34,791 nt of DNA, from positions 1 to 34,791 of the forward strand of contig NZ_QEWP01000030.1 in the NCBI RefSeq assembly GCF_003121985.1. Direction: 5' to 3'. The stretch is from Marinilabilia rubra. Its GTDB lineage: Bacteria > Bacteroidota > Bacteroidia > Bacteroidales > Marinilabiliaceae. The translations under genes and the position numbers were made by a program. The notes beneath the pieces are model-generated. The model searched no databases, had not been told where the DNA came from, and saw only the letters and a list, made by a program, of their open reading frames with translations. Positions 1 to 9,194 of the stretch are shown in pieces. Position 1 is the first letter of the stretch. The number at the start of each line of letters is the position of its first letter.

Positions 1-108
1 AGGAACAGAATGTAGAACCAAAAAATAAAACATTTTCGAGTATCCACATATTAGAAATGATAAACCAAACCTTTGATTTTGTGAATATTCCACTGCATCA
101 ATCTGCTT

Positions 109-397
109 AGCCTGACGGCTATGCCCCTACAGGGCGAAAACGGCCATCCGGCCTGGTTCCCGGGACGATGTCTCTGGCTGGATTTAAATGCCCTTGCAGG
201 GCGGGAGTCCCCAATAAATTAGAAATTTCAATGATTAAGACAAAAAACATAAGGAAAGAAAAATTGAAATCAACAATAATCAAAACCGCCAACAATGTAA
301 TTCAACCCCAGACGGGCCGAAGGCCCAGCTTATCCCAGCCCGGGGCACCGCCCCGGGGAAATGGCCAACGGCCTATAGCGGGCTGAAAGCCCAACTC
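109..397. repeat. Left copy of a ~280 bp palindrome-rich direct repeat
   Basis: The unit has a GC-rich block with short palindromes (111-208), an AT-rich core, and a second GC-rich palindromic block (about 311-397). The stretch 209-319 is identical to 986-1096, 111 bases without a difference, and similarity continues with scattered changes to 397/1174. The two copies flank the transposase gene in the same orientation. A short frame starting with ATG inside the core occurs in both copies but has no protein-like character, so I regard the unit as non-coding. GC-rich palindromes next to a Y1 transposase fit the REP/RAYT type of arrangement. Confidence 0.85.
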
Positions 398-440
398 CTA
401 ATCATTCAACTTAAATCATAAACGATTACAAAAACCACCT

Positions 441-896
441 ATGGCTCAATCACTCTCCAAAATCTACATTCACCTCACCTTCCACATTAAAGACAACCAG
501 GTTCACATCAGGCAAGAGGATAAAAAAAGACTTTTTGCTTACATGGGCACCATCATCAAGGACACAGAATGCCTCCCAATAAAAATAAACGGAACATCTG
601 ATCACCTTCACGTGCTATGCACATTGTCACGAAATGTTACGATGGCAAAACTGACAGAAGAGATAAAACGTCACAGCAGCCGGTGGCTAAAAACCCTTTC
701 CCCATATTATTCAAAATTTGCATGGCAGACCGGTTATGGTGTCTTTTCCGTTAGTCAATCGGTGGTTGACAAGACCATTTCATATATAGAAAATCAGGAA
801 TTCCATCACCAAAGAATGAGCTACAAAGATGAGTTGATCGCCTTTTTAGAAGAATATCAGATAGATTATGATGAACGGTATTTGTTTGAGAAATAA
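441..896 (+). CDS. IS200-like Y1 (HUH) transposase, possible RAYT
   Basis: A 151-aa protein of the usual length for single-domain Y1 transposases, which cut and rejoin single-stranded DNA through a 5'-phosphotyrosine and act as dimers. The HUH metal-binding pair is seen as H55-L56-H57 in the context DHLHVL, and the catalytic tyrosine is most likely Y115 in the sequence YIENQ, followed by a His pair typical of the family. The N-terminal strand around residues 7-16 (KIYIHLTFHI) also fits. No tnpB partner is present. The gene sits between two direct palindromic repeats, so it may be a REP-associated transposase (RAYT) that mobilises those repeats rather than a complete insertion sequence. The frame is intact. 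Family assignment is strong; the RAYT label is inference. Confidence 0.88.
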   Translation: MAQSLSKIYIHLTFHIKDNQVHIRQEDKKRLFAYMGTIIKDTECLPIKINGTSDHLHVLCTLSRNVTMAKLTEEIKRHSSRWLKTLSPYYSKFAWQTGYGVFSVSQSVVDKTISYIENQEFHHQRMSYKDELIAFLEEYQIDYDERYLFEK

Positions 897-1174
897 CCTG
901 CCCCGACGGGGCGAAAACGGCCATCCGGCCGCATTCCCGGGACGATGCCCCGGGCTGGGTTAAAAAGCCCTTACAGGGCGGGAATCCCCAATAAATTAGA
1001 AATTTCAATGATTAAGACAAAAAACATAAGGAAAGAAAAATTGAAATCAACAATAATCAAAACCGCCAACAATGTAATTCAACCCCAGACGGGCCGTAGG
1101 CCCAGCTTATCCCAGCCCGGGGTACCACCCCGGGAAAATGGTCATCGGCCAAAGGCGGGCTGAAAGCCCAATTC
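897..1174. repeat. Right copy of the ~280 bp palindrome-rich direct repeat
   Basis: Begins directly after the transposase stop codon. Its first GC-rich block (897-985) has the same order of motifs as 111-208 but differs in detail: the first palindrome here reads CCCCGACGGGG, whereas the left copy has CCTGACGGCTATGCCCCTACAG-like sequence. The core and the second GC block (986-1174) closely match 209-397. Palindromes such as CAGCCCGGGGTACCACCCCGGG would form stable hairpins in single-stranded DNA, the substrate form Y1 transposases recognise. Confidence 0.85.
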
Positions 1175-1227
1175 CCGTTATTGGCTCTAATTCCTGTTGC
1201 TGAGATCAGCAGCTCTTTTACAAACCA

Positions 1228-3048
1228 CTACCGCATTTGCAGTTCATTCAATTTTTGGTAAACGCCGCCTTTTTCTACCAGTTCGTCATGCGTGCCGGTT
1301 TCCACAATCTCTCCATCCTGAAAAACATGGATACGATCGGCATTTCTAACAGTAGAAAGACGGTGGGCAATAACAATAGAAGTCCGGTTGGCCATTAATT
1401 TCTCCAACGCTTCCTGAACCAGCTTCTCAGACTCTGTATCCAGCGCTGAGGTGGCCTCATCCAAAATCAAAACAGGTGGATTTTTCAAAACAGCTCTGGC
1501 GATACTGATGCGCTGACGCTGACCACCGGAAAGGCGTCCTCCCCTATCCCCCACAAGGGTATTATACCCATGCGTAAAGGATGAAATAAATTCATGAGCA
1601 TTAGCTACCCGGGCGGCTTCCTCAACTTTCTCAGGAGTAGCATCATCAACCCCAAAGGCAATGTTATTATAGATGGTATCATTAAACAAGATGGCATCCT
1701 GATTGACATTCCCCATAAGATTTCGAAGATCATGAATCTTCAGATCTTTAACGTCAATGCCATCTATTAGTATGGCCCCTTCCTTTACGTCATAAAACCG
1801 TGGCAACAAATCGACAAATGTGGATTTACCACTACCCGACTGACCAACCAAAGCAATGGTACGTCCTTTGGGAATATTGACCGACACGTTCCTAAGCACA
1901 GGTGTTTCCTGGTAAGCAAAAGTAACATTGCGGTATTCTATCCCCTGTTTAAGTGAATCAATTGATTTGGCATTTTCAGTTTCTTCAATAGCGATGTTGG
2001 CACTTAAAATATCATCAATCCTGTCGTAAGCTGCCAGCCCTTTCTGGATGTTGTAAGTAGCCTTTGAAAAGGCTTTGGCCGGGTTTATGATTTGGTAAAA
2101 TATCGCTAAATAACCCAGAAACTCTGCAGCATTAATAGTATCTGTGCCAGTAAGAATCAGGGTACCACCAAACCATACCAAAATAACCACTACAATAGTC
2201 CCAAGAAACTCACTCATAGGATGAGCCAGATCGCGACGCCTCATAAGACGATTCATGATGGACTTATAATCTTCAACTTCCCCTTCAAACCGCTCATCCA
2301 TACGCTTCTCGGCATTAAATGCTTTAACGATTCGTAAACCGGAAAGTGTCTCTTCAATAATCCCCAAAAGATCACCCATCTTATTCTGTCCTTCACGGGA
2401 TGTTTTCTTCAGACTTTTTCCGATGCGGCCTATAATAAATCCGGCAACAGGCAGCACAACAAACACAAAAAGAGTAAGTTGAACACTAAAAAGAAGCATT
2501 GCAACCAGAAAAACCAAAATCAAAACGGGATTTTTGAGGAACATATCAAGAGATGACATGATGGAATTTTCCACCTCCTGCACATCGCCTGTGGAACGGG
2601 CTATAATATCCCCCTTCTTTTCTTCACTAAAGAAACCTATGGGCAACTGAAGGATTTTTTGATAAATCTGATGCCTTAAATCACGAACTACACCATTTCG
2701 GATGCCGATGCTTGTATATGAAGCCAGGTAAGCAAATCCGGTTTTCAAAAAAGTGCCCAATACCAGAAAAATTCCAACAAACAACAGTGACAAACCCGGT
2801 CCATAGGAAGATTTCAATTGTGTGATATAGTAATAAAGATTCTGCTTCAGATCACTAAAGTTAAACGACCACGCTGCCAATTCATGCACTTCACTATCCT
2901 GTGAGAGAATAATCTCAAGCATGGGCACCATCAATGCCACTGAAAAAACAGCAAAAAGTGCCGACAGCAAATTAAAAAGAAAATTAAATCCAAGCAGATG
3001 CTTATAAGGCGGTAAAAACCGCCTCATAATTGCAAAAAAATCCTTCAT
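1228..3048 (-). CDS. MsbA-like ABC exporter (fused membrane and ATPase domains)
   Basis: A 606-aa half-transporter expected to work as a homodimer in the inner membrane, of the lipid/drug exporter class that includes MsbA. Residues about 15-320 hold six hydrophobic segments of an ABC type-1 membrane domain. The nucleotide-binding domain follows: Walker A GQSGSGKST near residue 400, Q-loop in the sequence NVNQD, signature LSGGQ near 503, Walker B VLILDEATSALD near 523, and the H-loop histidine in IAHRLS near 557. The start codon lies 10 bases after the purB stop on the same strand, so it is probably transcribed with purB. Lipid A core flipping (MsbA) is the likeliest job in a Gram-negative cell, but many Bacteroidota carry several paralogues and the substrate cannot be read from sequence. 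Confidence 0.9.
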   Translation of the reverse strand: MKDFFAIMRRFLPPYKHLLGFNFLFNLLSALFAVFSVALMVPMLEIILSQDSEVHELAAWSFNFSDLKQNLYYYITQLKSSYGPGLSLLFVGIFLVLGTFLKTGFAYLASYTSIGIRNGVVRDLRHQIYQKILQLPIGFFSEEKKGDIIARSTGDVQEVENSIMSSLDMFLKNPVLILVFLVAMLLFSVQLTLFVFVVLPVAGFIIGRIGKSLKKTSREGQNKMGDLLGIIEETLSGLRIVKAFNAEKRMDERFEGEVEDYKSIMNRLMRRRDLAHPMSEFLGTIVVVILVWFGGTLILTGTDTINAAEFLGYLAIFYQIINPAKAFSKATYNIQKGLAAYDRIDDILSANIAIEETENAKSIDSLKQGIEYRNVTFAYQETPVLRNVSVNIPKGRTIALVGQSGSGKSTFVDLLPRFYDVKEGAILIDGIDVKDLKIHDLRNLMGNVNQDAILFNDTIYNNIAFGVDDATPEKVEEAARVANAHEFISSFTHGYNTLVGDRGGRLSGGQRQRISIARAVLKNPPVLILDEATSALDTESEKLVQEALEKLMANRTSIVIAHRLSTVRNADRIHVFQDGEIVETGTHDELVEKGGVYQKLNELQMR

Positions 3049-3058
3049 CCCAATTTCT

Positions 3059-4414
3059 TTAATATAAATTTACTCCGGTATAGTTAGATGGAGTAAACTG
3101 TTTCAATTCTTCTTTTACCTCATCACGCACATCCAGTGTATCAATAAATTTTGCAATAGACTTAGCATTAATAACATCGTTGGTACGTGTCAGGTCTTTT
3201 AGTACTTCGTAGGGATTGGCAAAACCTTCGCGGCGCAGGATGGTTTGCATGGCCTCAGCAACCACAGCCCAGTTATTTTCCAGATCTTTATCAATGGCAT
3301 TCCGGTTAATTAACAATTTGCCCAACCCCTTCTGCAGAGATTGAATTGCCAGAACAGAGTGAGCCAGAGGCACTCCAATATTTCTAAGCACCGTACTATC
3401 AGTAAGGTCACGTTGAAGACGGGAAACAGGCAACTTGGCAGAAAGGTGCTCAAATAAGGCGTTGGCAACACCAAGGTTTCCTTCGGCATTCTCAAAATCA
3501 ATAGGATTCACCTTATGAGGCATAGCGCTGGAACCAACTTCACCTTTCTTAATTTTTTGCTTGAAATATTCCATCATGATGTATGTCCAAAAATCACGCG
3601 ATAAATCAAGCAATATTGTATTAATGCGTTTCAGGTTATCAAAAATGGCAGCCAGATTATCGTAATTCGAAATCTGCGTAGTCAATTGTTCACGGTCGAG
3701 CCTAAGCTTCTCGCCAACAAATCGATTACCAAATGCCACCCAGTCGATCTCAGGATAAGCAGCTTTGTGGGCATTAAAATTACCTGTGGCACCACCAAAC
3801 TTGGCAGGACAAGGAATATCTTTGAGCAGGAACAATTGTTTTTTAAGGCGCTCAACAAAAACTCTTACTTCTTTGCCCAACCGCGTGGGAGATGCAGGCT
3901 GACCATGGGTCCTGGCCAACATAGACACATCCTTCCAGTCGTTGGATAATTTTTCCAGCTGACTGATTAACTCTTCCAAAAAGGGATAATAAACCTCGTT
4001 TACCGCATCTCGCAATGAAGCAGGAACAGCAGTATTGTTGATGTCCTGTGAAGTTAATCCGAAATGGATAAATTCCTTGAAATTCTGCAACCCTAATCCA
4101 TCAAACTGCTCTTTCAGATAATACTCCACTGCTTTCACATCATGATTGGTGATGGATTCGATGTCTTTGATGCGTTCCGCATCCTCCAATTCAAAATTGC
4201 GATAGATGGATCGTAAAGCATCAAACTTACTATGATCCATTTCTTTGAGCTGTTCCAAGGGCTCTTCACAAAGAGCAATAAAATATTCCACCTCCACCAT
4301 AACACGGTAGCGAATAAGGGCATACTCCGAAAAATAAAGGGCAAGGCCGTCAACTTTTGAACGGTAACGCCCGTCAATGGGCGAAATGGCTGTTAACAGG
4401 TGCAGATCTGTCAT
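3059..4414 (-). CDS. purB: Adenylosuccinate lyase
   Basis: A 451-aa enzyme of the fumarate lyase superfamily, making two cuts in purine synthesis: SAICAR to AICAR plus fumarate, and adenylosuccinate to AMP plus fumarate. The start of the protein (LTAISPIDGRYRSKV) is characteristic of PurB, and the superfamily signature GSSAMPHKVNP lies near residue 293, in the mobile loop that carries the catalytic serine. An in-frame ATG exists 63 bases further upstream (4477), but the extra 21 residues are unlike PurB and a promoter-like box (4444-4451) lies inside that extension, so I place the start at 4414. It is the first gene of a likely two-gene unit with the ABC exporter, 10 bases downstream. Confidence 0.95.
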   Translation of the reverse strand: MTDLHLLTAISPIDGRYRSKVDGLALYFSEYALIRYRVMVEVEYFIALCEEPLEQLKEMDHSKFDALRSIYRNFELEDAERIKDIESITNHDVKAVEYYLKEQFDGLGLQNFKEFIHFGLTSQDINNTAVPASLRDAVNEVYYPFLEELISQLEKLSNDWKDVSMLARTHGQPASPTRLGKEVRVFVERLKKQLFLLKDIPCPAKFGGATGNFNAHKAAYPEIDWVAFGNRFVGEKLRLDREQLTTQISNYDNLAAIFDNLKRINTILLDLSRDFWTYIMMEYFKQKIKKGEVGSSAMPHKVNPIDFENAEGNLGVANALFEHLSAKLPVSRLQRDLTDSTVLRNIGVPLAHSVLAIQSLQKGLGKLLINRNAIDKDLENNWAVVAEAMQTILRREGFANPYEVLKDLTRTNDVINAKSIAKFIDTLDVRDEVKEELKQFTPSNYTGVNLY

Positions 4415-4958
4415 GATATCTTTGATTTTTATTTTTGCAGGCACAAAGTTAGCAGTTTTCAAGGAACAAAGCTTCATTAATCCCTTTCAAAAATCTTTAA
4501 ACTACGGTTTTGTTTCCTTACTTGTACAATAAGGCTTTTGAAAAGAAACCATTCATTTTATTTCTTTAAATAAGGATATTAGTAACACAAAAACATGATA
4601 GTAATCGTGCATCCCTTCTCCCCTAAGCCCGGCCCAGTATATATTCATTGTAAAAGGCCGATTCATCAAAAGTTTTTACTTATCTGTCAAGGAAAGTAAA
4701 ACTTAAAAACAGTTTCCCTCGTATTTAATACTCATACCAATCGTAAAGATTTAAATAACAAGATACAATAGAGAATTCCAACACTTCTATCAAGGAGACA
4801 AACAGCAAAAACCCAACATAGTCAAATAAACGAACCTACTTCCTTTCCCAACAATCTTAAAACAAAAAAATATCAAATTAGTTAACCTGTAATTTAACTC
4901 TCAAAAAGAGTAGTGCAATGCATTTTGTTGTTAAACGCAACTTATTTTATTAACTTAA
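4415..4958. other. Divergent intergenic region between purB and the hybrid sensor
   Basis: About 540 AT-rich bases between two divergent genes. The only element I can name is the promoter-like box for purB at 4444-4451. Toward the plus-strand sensor gene I see no TAnnTTTG match; the last 60 bases contain CTCAAAAAGAG and TTGTTGTTAAACGCAAC, whose significance is unknown. No convincing open frame, RNA gene or repeat. Confidence 0.6.
4444..4451 (-). promoter_or_regulatory. Candidate -7 box (TAACTTTG) for purB
   Basis: On the minus strand the sequence reads TAACTTTG, a full match to the Bacteroidota -7 consensus TAnnTTTG, and would put transcription start roughly 20-25 bases before the ATG at 4414. 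A TTTG occurs further upstream (4467-4470), but the 15-base spacing is shorter than the usual -33/-7 distance, so only the -7 box is supported. Confidence 0.45.
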
Positions 4959-7900
4959 ATGCTTCTGACAAAGAAAAAAGCAGCAATGTACCGGCATCTT
5001 AATATATTATTCTTACTTCTGATCTTTTGCAGCGAATTAATTCTGGCCAACGAAAAAATAAAGTTAAAGCCACTTGAATCAGAATTGTTCCAAAGCCTGG
5101 TGAGAGACATCCACAGGGATCACGAGGGTTATTTATGGATAGCCAATAATGGTGTGGGGTTAATGAAATACAACAGTCATTTCATTACGCGTTATTTGCA
5201 CAACAAATCAGACACCACTTCGATGAGCGATGACGGGGTGATGGTTATAGAACAAGACTCCATGAAAAATCTTTGGTTTGGAACCATAAATGGTCTGAAC
5301 CGCTATTGCACTTATCAAGATAATTTTGAAAGATATTTCAGCATTCCGGGAGATACCACAAGCCTCAGCAGTAACTTCGTCAACGAAATGTACCTCGACA
5401 CCCGTGGCACACTTTGGGTTTTGACTGCACATGGGCTCTGCCAATATCTGCCTGAAAAAAATCATTTTAAAAGGTTTTATATTCCAGACTCCCCCAGTGC
5501 CAATAACTTCACAGGAATGGATCAGGACAGCAAGGGGAATTACTGGGTGGTGACCACCTCTAATGGCATTTACAAGTTTAACCCCGACTCTAATCTTTTC
5601 ATTCACTACCCCGATAATAAAACCATATCTGAACGACTATTCAGCAAAAAAATACTAATTGACACCAAAGACAGGTTCTGGATTGCGAACTGGGGCGCCG
5701 GTTTGGCTTCCTTCAATCCGGAGGCTGGTGACTATTTTTATTATCCGGTAACAGACGACGGGTCAGGAACCAACAGAAATCTGGCTATGAACATTATTGA
5801 GTGGGGAAATGACCAATTGTTAATTGCTGTTGACCAGGGAGGTATTAACAAACTGGATTTAAAAACAAATATCTTTACTTATATAAAAGCCAATGACCCT
5901 GCTTATGGTCAAATGCTTTCCAATGGTGTTTATTGTTTTCATCACGACCAGGAAGGCATTCTGTGGGTAGGTACCTCCAGGGGAGGCACTTTCTATTCTA
6001 ATCCGAAAGAAAATATTTTCGATATATACAGTACCTACGGGGGCAGTATGGCGGTCAAAGACGGCATATACAACATGCCCATTCATAATATTATTACCAG
6101 CTTTTATGAAGATGCAAAAGGGGATATTTGGGTAGGCACAGGAGGTGGAGGCATAGCTTCTTTTAATCAACAGGAGCGGAAGTTTATATTTCATACACAT
6201 AACCCTCAAAATGAAAATTCGCTAAGCTCAAACGTAATACGGACCATTACCGGAGATCACAATGGCAATCTATTAGTTGCAACATGGGATGGAGGTATCA
6301 ACAAAATGAATCCTCAAACAGGCATGTTCACAAAAGAACCATTCGAAAGAAAACTTGACGGTGGATACCATGGCAGGAATTTATGGAACATAGACACAGA
6401 TTCAAAAAACAGAATCTGGATTACCAATCCTGTGGGTCAAATTGACTTGTATGATGAAAACAAAAACCTTTTGGGGCAATTCTTTATTGAACCCAACCCC
6501 GAAATATACCATTTACCACTAATCTATGAAGATGAGAAAAACAGAATTTACACCAATACCGTAAGAGGAGTATTTCTTTTTAATGAATCGGGAAGGTATT
6601 TCGAACAGGTAATCAAATTACCCGAAGTTACCTTTATAAACCTCGACGACCCGAAACACATATGGGCGGGAACGCAAAAAGACGGTCTTTATTTATGCTC
6701 CAGAAATGGTCAAATATTAAAACAATATACCACAGAAGATGGCCTGTCTGACAACTACGTATGCTCAATAATAATGGATTCTGAGAGAAACTTATGGATA
6801 TCTACCCATAATGGTTTAAGTTACCTCAAAACCAAAGCAGAGCAATTCACCAACTACACGGAGAAGGATGCTCTCGCTGGTAATCATTTTTATATTCAAT
6901 CTTCTCTAAAGACAAGTAATGGTAAAATCTTTTTTGGAGGTGCAGACGGATTCATTTCTTTTTTTCCGAAAGATATTCCAGAGAATAAAACAAGACCTGA
7001 AATCTATCTTACCGACTTTTATGTGAACAACAAAAAGATGGATTTTAAAGAAGAGAAATCACCTATATCAAAACCTGTTAAGTACATTAAAAACGTTAAT
7101 CTCAAATACAACCAGAGAATCCTGACTTTTCATTTTCAATCTATCAATTACACATTTCCACATAAAAGCCAGTATAAATACATCCTGGAGGGATATGAAA
7201 ATGAATGGCATGTACAAAATACAGAAGTAACCAGTGCAAACTACACAAACCTTGATCCGGGTACTTACACCTTCAAAGTTACCGCGTCAAACAGCGACGG
7301 TTTATGGAGTAAAAAACCGGCAACAATGGAAATATTAATCCGCCCACCTGTCTGGAAGACAAGATTATTTTTAGTTGCACTCACAGTTATTATAATTGCA
7401 TCTTTAGTCTTGCTTCTAAAATGGAGAAACCGCAAACTCATAAGAGAAAAAAACAGGTTACAGAAAAAAGTAAGTGAACGCACCAAAGTCATTGAAGAAC
7501 AAGCTCATGAACTCTCCAATCAGAACAGAATCCTTGAAGATCAAAAGGAAGAATTGGAGATTCAGCGTGATGAACTGGCCAAACATGAAGAGATTCTTGA
7601 ACAAGAAGTTAGAGAGAGAACCAGAGATCTGAAAATTGCCAAAGATAAGGCTGAGAAATCAGATAAATTGAAATCTTATTTCCTGGCCAATATGTCTCAC
7701 GAAATAAGGACTCCAATGAATGCCATTGTTGGTTTTGCGACCCTTTTAAATGAAGAAGGTACAAGTCCTGAGGAAAAATCTGAGTTCATAAAACTGATAA
7801 AAGATAATTCTGACAATCTCAGATTCCTGGTTGAAGATATTTTGGATTTTTCATTGATCGAAGCCAATCAAATGAAAATTCACTATAACAATTTCCTGTT

Positions 7901-8774
7901 GAATGAATTCATTAATCACATATATTCTTCCTTTGCTCTTAGAAATGAAAATCCAAACGTAGAATTACGTAAAAAGAATCTGCTGGAGAAAGAAGATTTG
8001 TCTTTTATTTCAGATGAATTTCGCATTCGTCAAATATTATCAAATCTATTAAGCAATGCCATAAAGTTCACCGAACATGGGTTCGTTGAATTAATAATTG
8101 ACCGTAAAGCTTCTGAAATTGTATTTTCTGTAACCGATACCGGCCCCGGAATTTCAGAAAGTGAACAAAAAATCATTTTCAATCAATTTGTAAAACTGGA
8201 AAATGACCAGTTTATGGCAAAGCGTGGAATTGGTTTAGGCCTGACCCTCTCACAAAGGCTGTCCAAAATGCTTGGGGCCAAGCTGTCTGTGGAATCAGAA
8301 TTGGGTAAGGGATCAACTTTTTCATTAAGTTTTCCATTCAATGTAACCATGAGCAGGCGCACTTATCCCCCAAAAAAGCCCACCACTTTTCTTCGAAAAA
8401 ACTGGTCATATAAAAACTTATTAGTCATTGAAGATGAGATATCTAATTACCACTTTATCTTTGAGGTGCTTAAAGGTACTGAAATCAATATCACCTGGGC
8501 AAAGGATGGATTTGAAGCTCTTGAATTCCTCCACAACAGCAAGAAATTCGACTTGGTCTTGCTGGATATAAAACTTCCAAAGATGGATGGTTTTAAGACT
8601 TTTCAACGTATCAGGGAATTGGTTCCTGAGCAGATTATCATTGCCCAAACAGCATATGCACGTCCCGAAGATGAATTAAAAATAAGGGAAAGTGGTTTTG
8701 ATGAATACCTGGCAAAACCGATCAATCCACATCATTTATTAAAAATTCTCTCTCAGTTTTTGGATAACAATTAA
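4959..8774 (+). CDS. Hybrid two-component sensor kinase with propeller sensor, ending in a receiver domain
   Basis: A 1271-aa protein of the HTCS architecture that Bacteroidota often use to sense glycan fragments. A signal peptide (hydrophobic run at residues 15-28) leads to a periplasmic region of repeated propeller blades (motifs such as LWIANNGVGLMKY, LWFGTINGLNRY, IWVGTGGGGIASF), then a Y_Y_Y domain near 690-790, one membrane segment about 802-822, a charged coiled coil, a HisKA domain with phospho-acceptor H914 (MSHEIRTPMNA), an ATPase domain with N, G1 and G2 boxes (NLLSNAIKF, DTGPGIS, GIGLGL), and a receiver with D1203 (LLDIKLPKMDG). Unlike classical HTCS proteins it stops after the receiver and has no AraC-type DNA-binding domain, so output must pass through another protein or be auto-regulatory. 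ATG at 4986 (residue 10) is an equally plausible start. No glycan-use genes lie nearby. Confidence 0.9.
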   Translation: MLLTKKKAAMYRHLNILFLLLIFCSELILANEKIKLKPLESELFQSLVRDIHRDHEGYLWIANNGVGLMKYNSHFITRYLHNKSDTTSMSDDGVMVIEQDSMKNLWFGTINGLNRYCTYQDNFERYFSIPGDTTSLSSNFVNEMYLDTRGTLWVLTAHGLCQYLPEKNHFKRFYIPDSPSANNFTGMDQDSKGNYWVVTTSNGIYKFNPDSNLFIHYPDNKTISERLFSKKILIDTKDRFWIANWGAGLASFNPEAGDYFYYPVTDDGSGTNRNLAMNIIEWGNDQLLIAVDQGGINKLDLKTNIFTYIKANDPAYGQMLSNGVYCFHHDQEGILWVGTSRGGTFYSNPKENIFDIYSTYGGSMAVKDGIYNMPIHNIITSFYEDAKGDIWVGTGGGGIASFNQQERKFIFHTHNPQNENSLSSNVIRTITGDHNGNLLVATWDGGINKMNPQTGMFTKEPFERKLDGGYHGRNLWNIDTDSKNRIWITNPVGQIDLYDENKNLLGQFFIEPNPEIYHLPLIYEDEKNRIYTNTVRGVFLFNESGRYFEQVIKLPEVTFINLDDPKHIWAGTQKDGLYLCSRNGQILKQYTTEDGLSDNYVCSIIMDSERNLWISTHNGLSYLKTKAEQFTNYTEKDALAGNHFYIQSSLKTSNGKIFFGGADGFISFFPKDIPENKTRPEIYLTDFYVNNKKMDFKEEKSPISKPVKYIKNVNLKYNQRILTFHFQSINYTFPHKSQYKYILEGYENEWHVQNTEVTSANYTNLDPGTYTFKVTASNSDGLWSKKPATMEILIRPPVWKTRLFLVALTVIIIASLVLLLKWRNRKLIREKNRLQKKVSERTKVIEEQAHELSNQNRILEDQKEELEIQRDELAKHEEILEQEVRERTRDLKIAKDKAEKSDKLKSYFLANMSHEIRTPMNAIVGFATLLNEEGTSPEEKSEFIKLIKDNSDNLRFLVEDILDFSLIEANQMKIHYNNFLLNEFINHIYSSFALRNENPNVELRKKNLLEKEDLSFISDEFRIRQILSNLLSNAIKFTEHGFVELIIDRKASEIVFSVTDTGPGISESEQKIIFNQFVKLENDQFMAKRGIGLGLTLSQRLSKMLGAKLSVESELGKGSTFSLSFPFNVTMSRRTYPPKKPTTFLRKNWSYKNLLVIEDEISNYHFIFEVLKGTEINITWAKDGFEALEFLHNSKKFDLVLLDIKLPKMDGFKTFQRIRELVPEQIIIAQTAYARPEDELKIRESGFDEYLAKPINPHHLLKILSQFLDNN

Positions 8775-9194
8775 CAAAAACCAACGGTACCTTGATAATT
8801 CATCACCCCTAAAATATAACATTCACTTTCAGACTAAAAGTTAATCACAGCAGAGCCTTAAAAACTTCGGGATTTGGTCGGTAAAGAAAGATATATTCTT
8901 TTGGGTAGGCCCTCGGGTCAAGTCAGGCAGAAGTTTGAGAGGCAGAAGGCAGGAGAAAAACAATTGACTGATAAGGGCTGTTAAGAGAAAAGTCAATTAT
9001 TATTTTGAGTTAGAAAAAAGACAAATCATATATTGCTAAAAGACTGGATTTTAACACAAACAAACACCTCTCCCACAACCAGTTCAATTTGAAGACCTTC
9101 CAAAAAATGAACGAAGTATTGAATAGAAGTATAATACTTTTAATATCTTTATCCCGATTGAAAGTGGATAACCCCCCATAAAGCTCTCTATCAT
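8775..9194. other. Intergenic region, no gene seen
   Basis: About 420 bases between two plus-strand genes. An 8-base inverted repeat (AATTGACT at 8962-8969 and AGTCAATT at 8991-8998) could form a weak hairpin but has no T-run behind it. Close to the radical SAM gene, TATCTTTA (about 35-40 bases before the ATG) is one base from the TAnnTTTG consensus. I see no coding potential. Confidence 0.5.

Noticed and set aside
168-386. 72-codon open frame in the left repeat, with a near-identical frame at 945-1163
   Set aside because: Both lie fully in the palindromic repeat and run through GC hairpins; the likeness comes from the DNA repeat and the peptide has no recognisable domain.
1198-1211. Small palindrome TGCTG-AGAT-CAGCA after the MsbA-like gene as a terminator
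   Set aside because: Five-base stem only and no T-run on the minus strand.
8881-8960. Repeated GGCAGAAG words upstream of the radical SAM gene as a regulatory repeat
   Set aside because: Only two close copies in a purine-rich stretch, without regular spacing.
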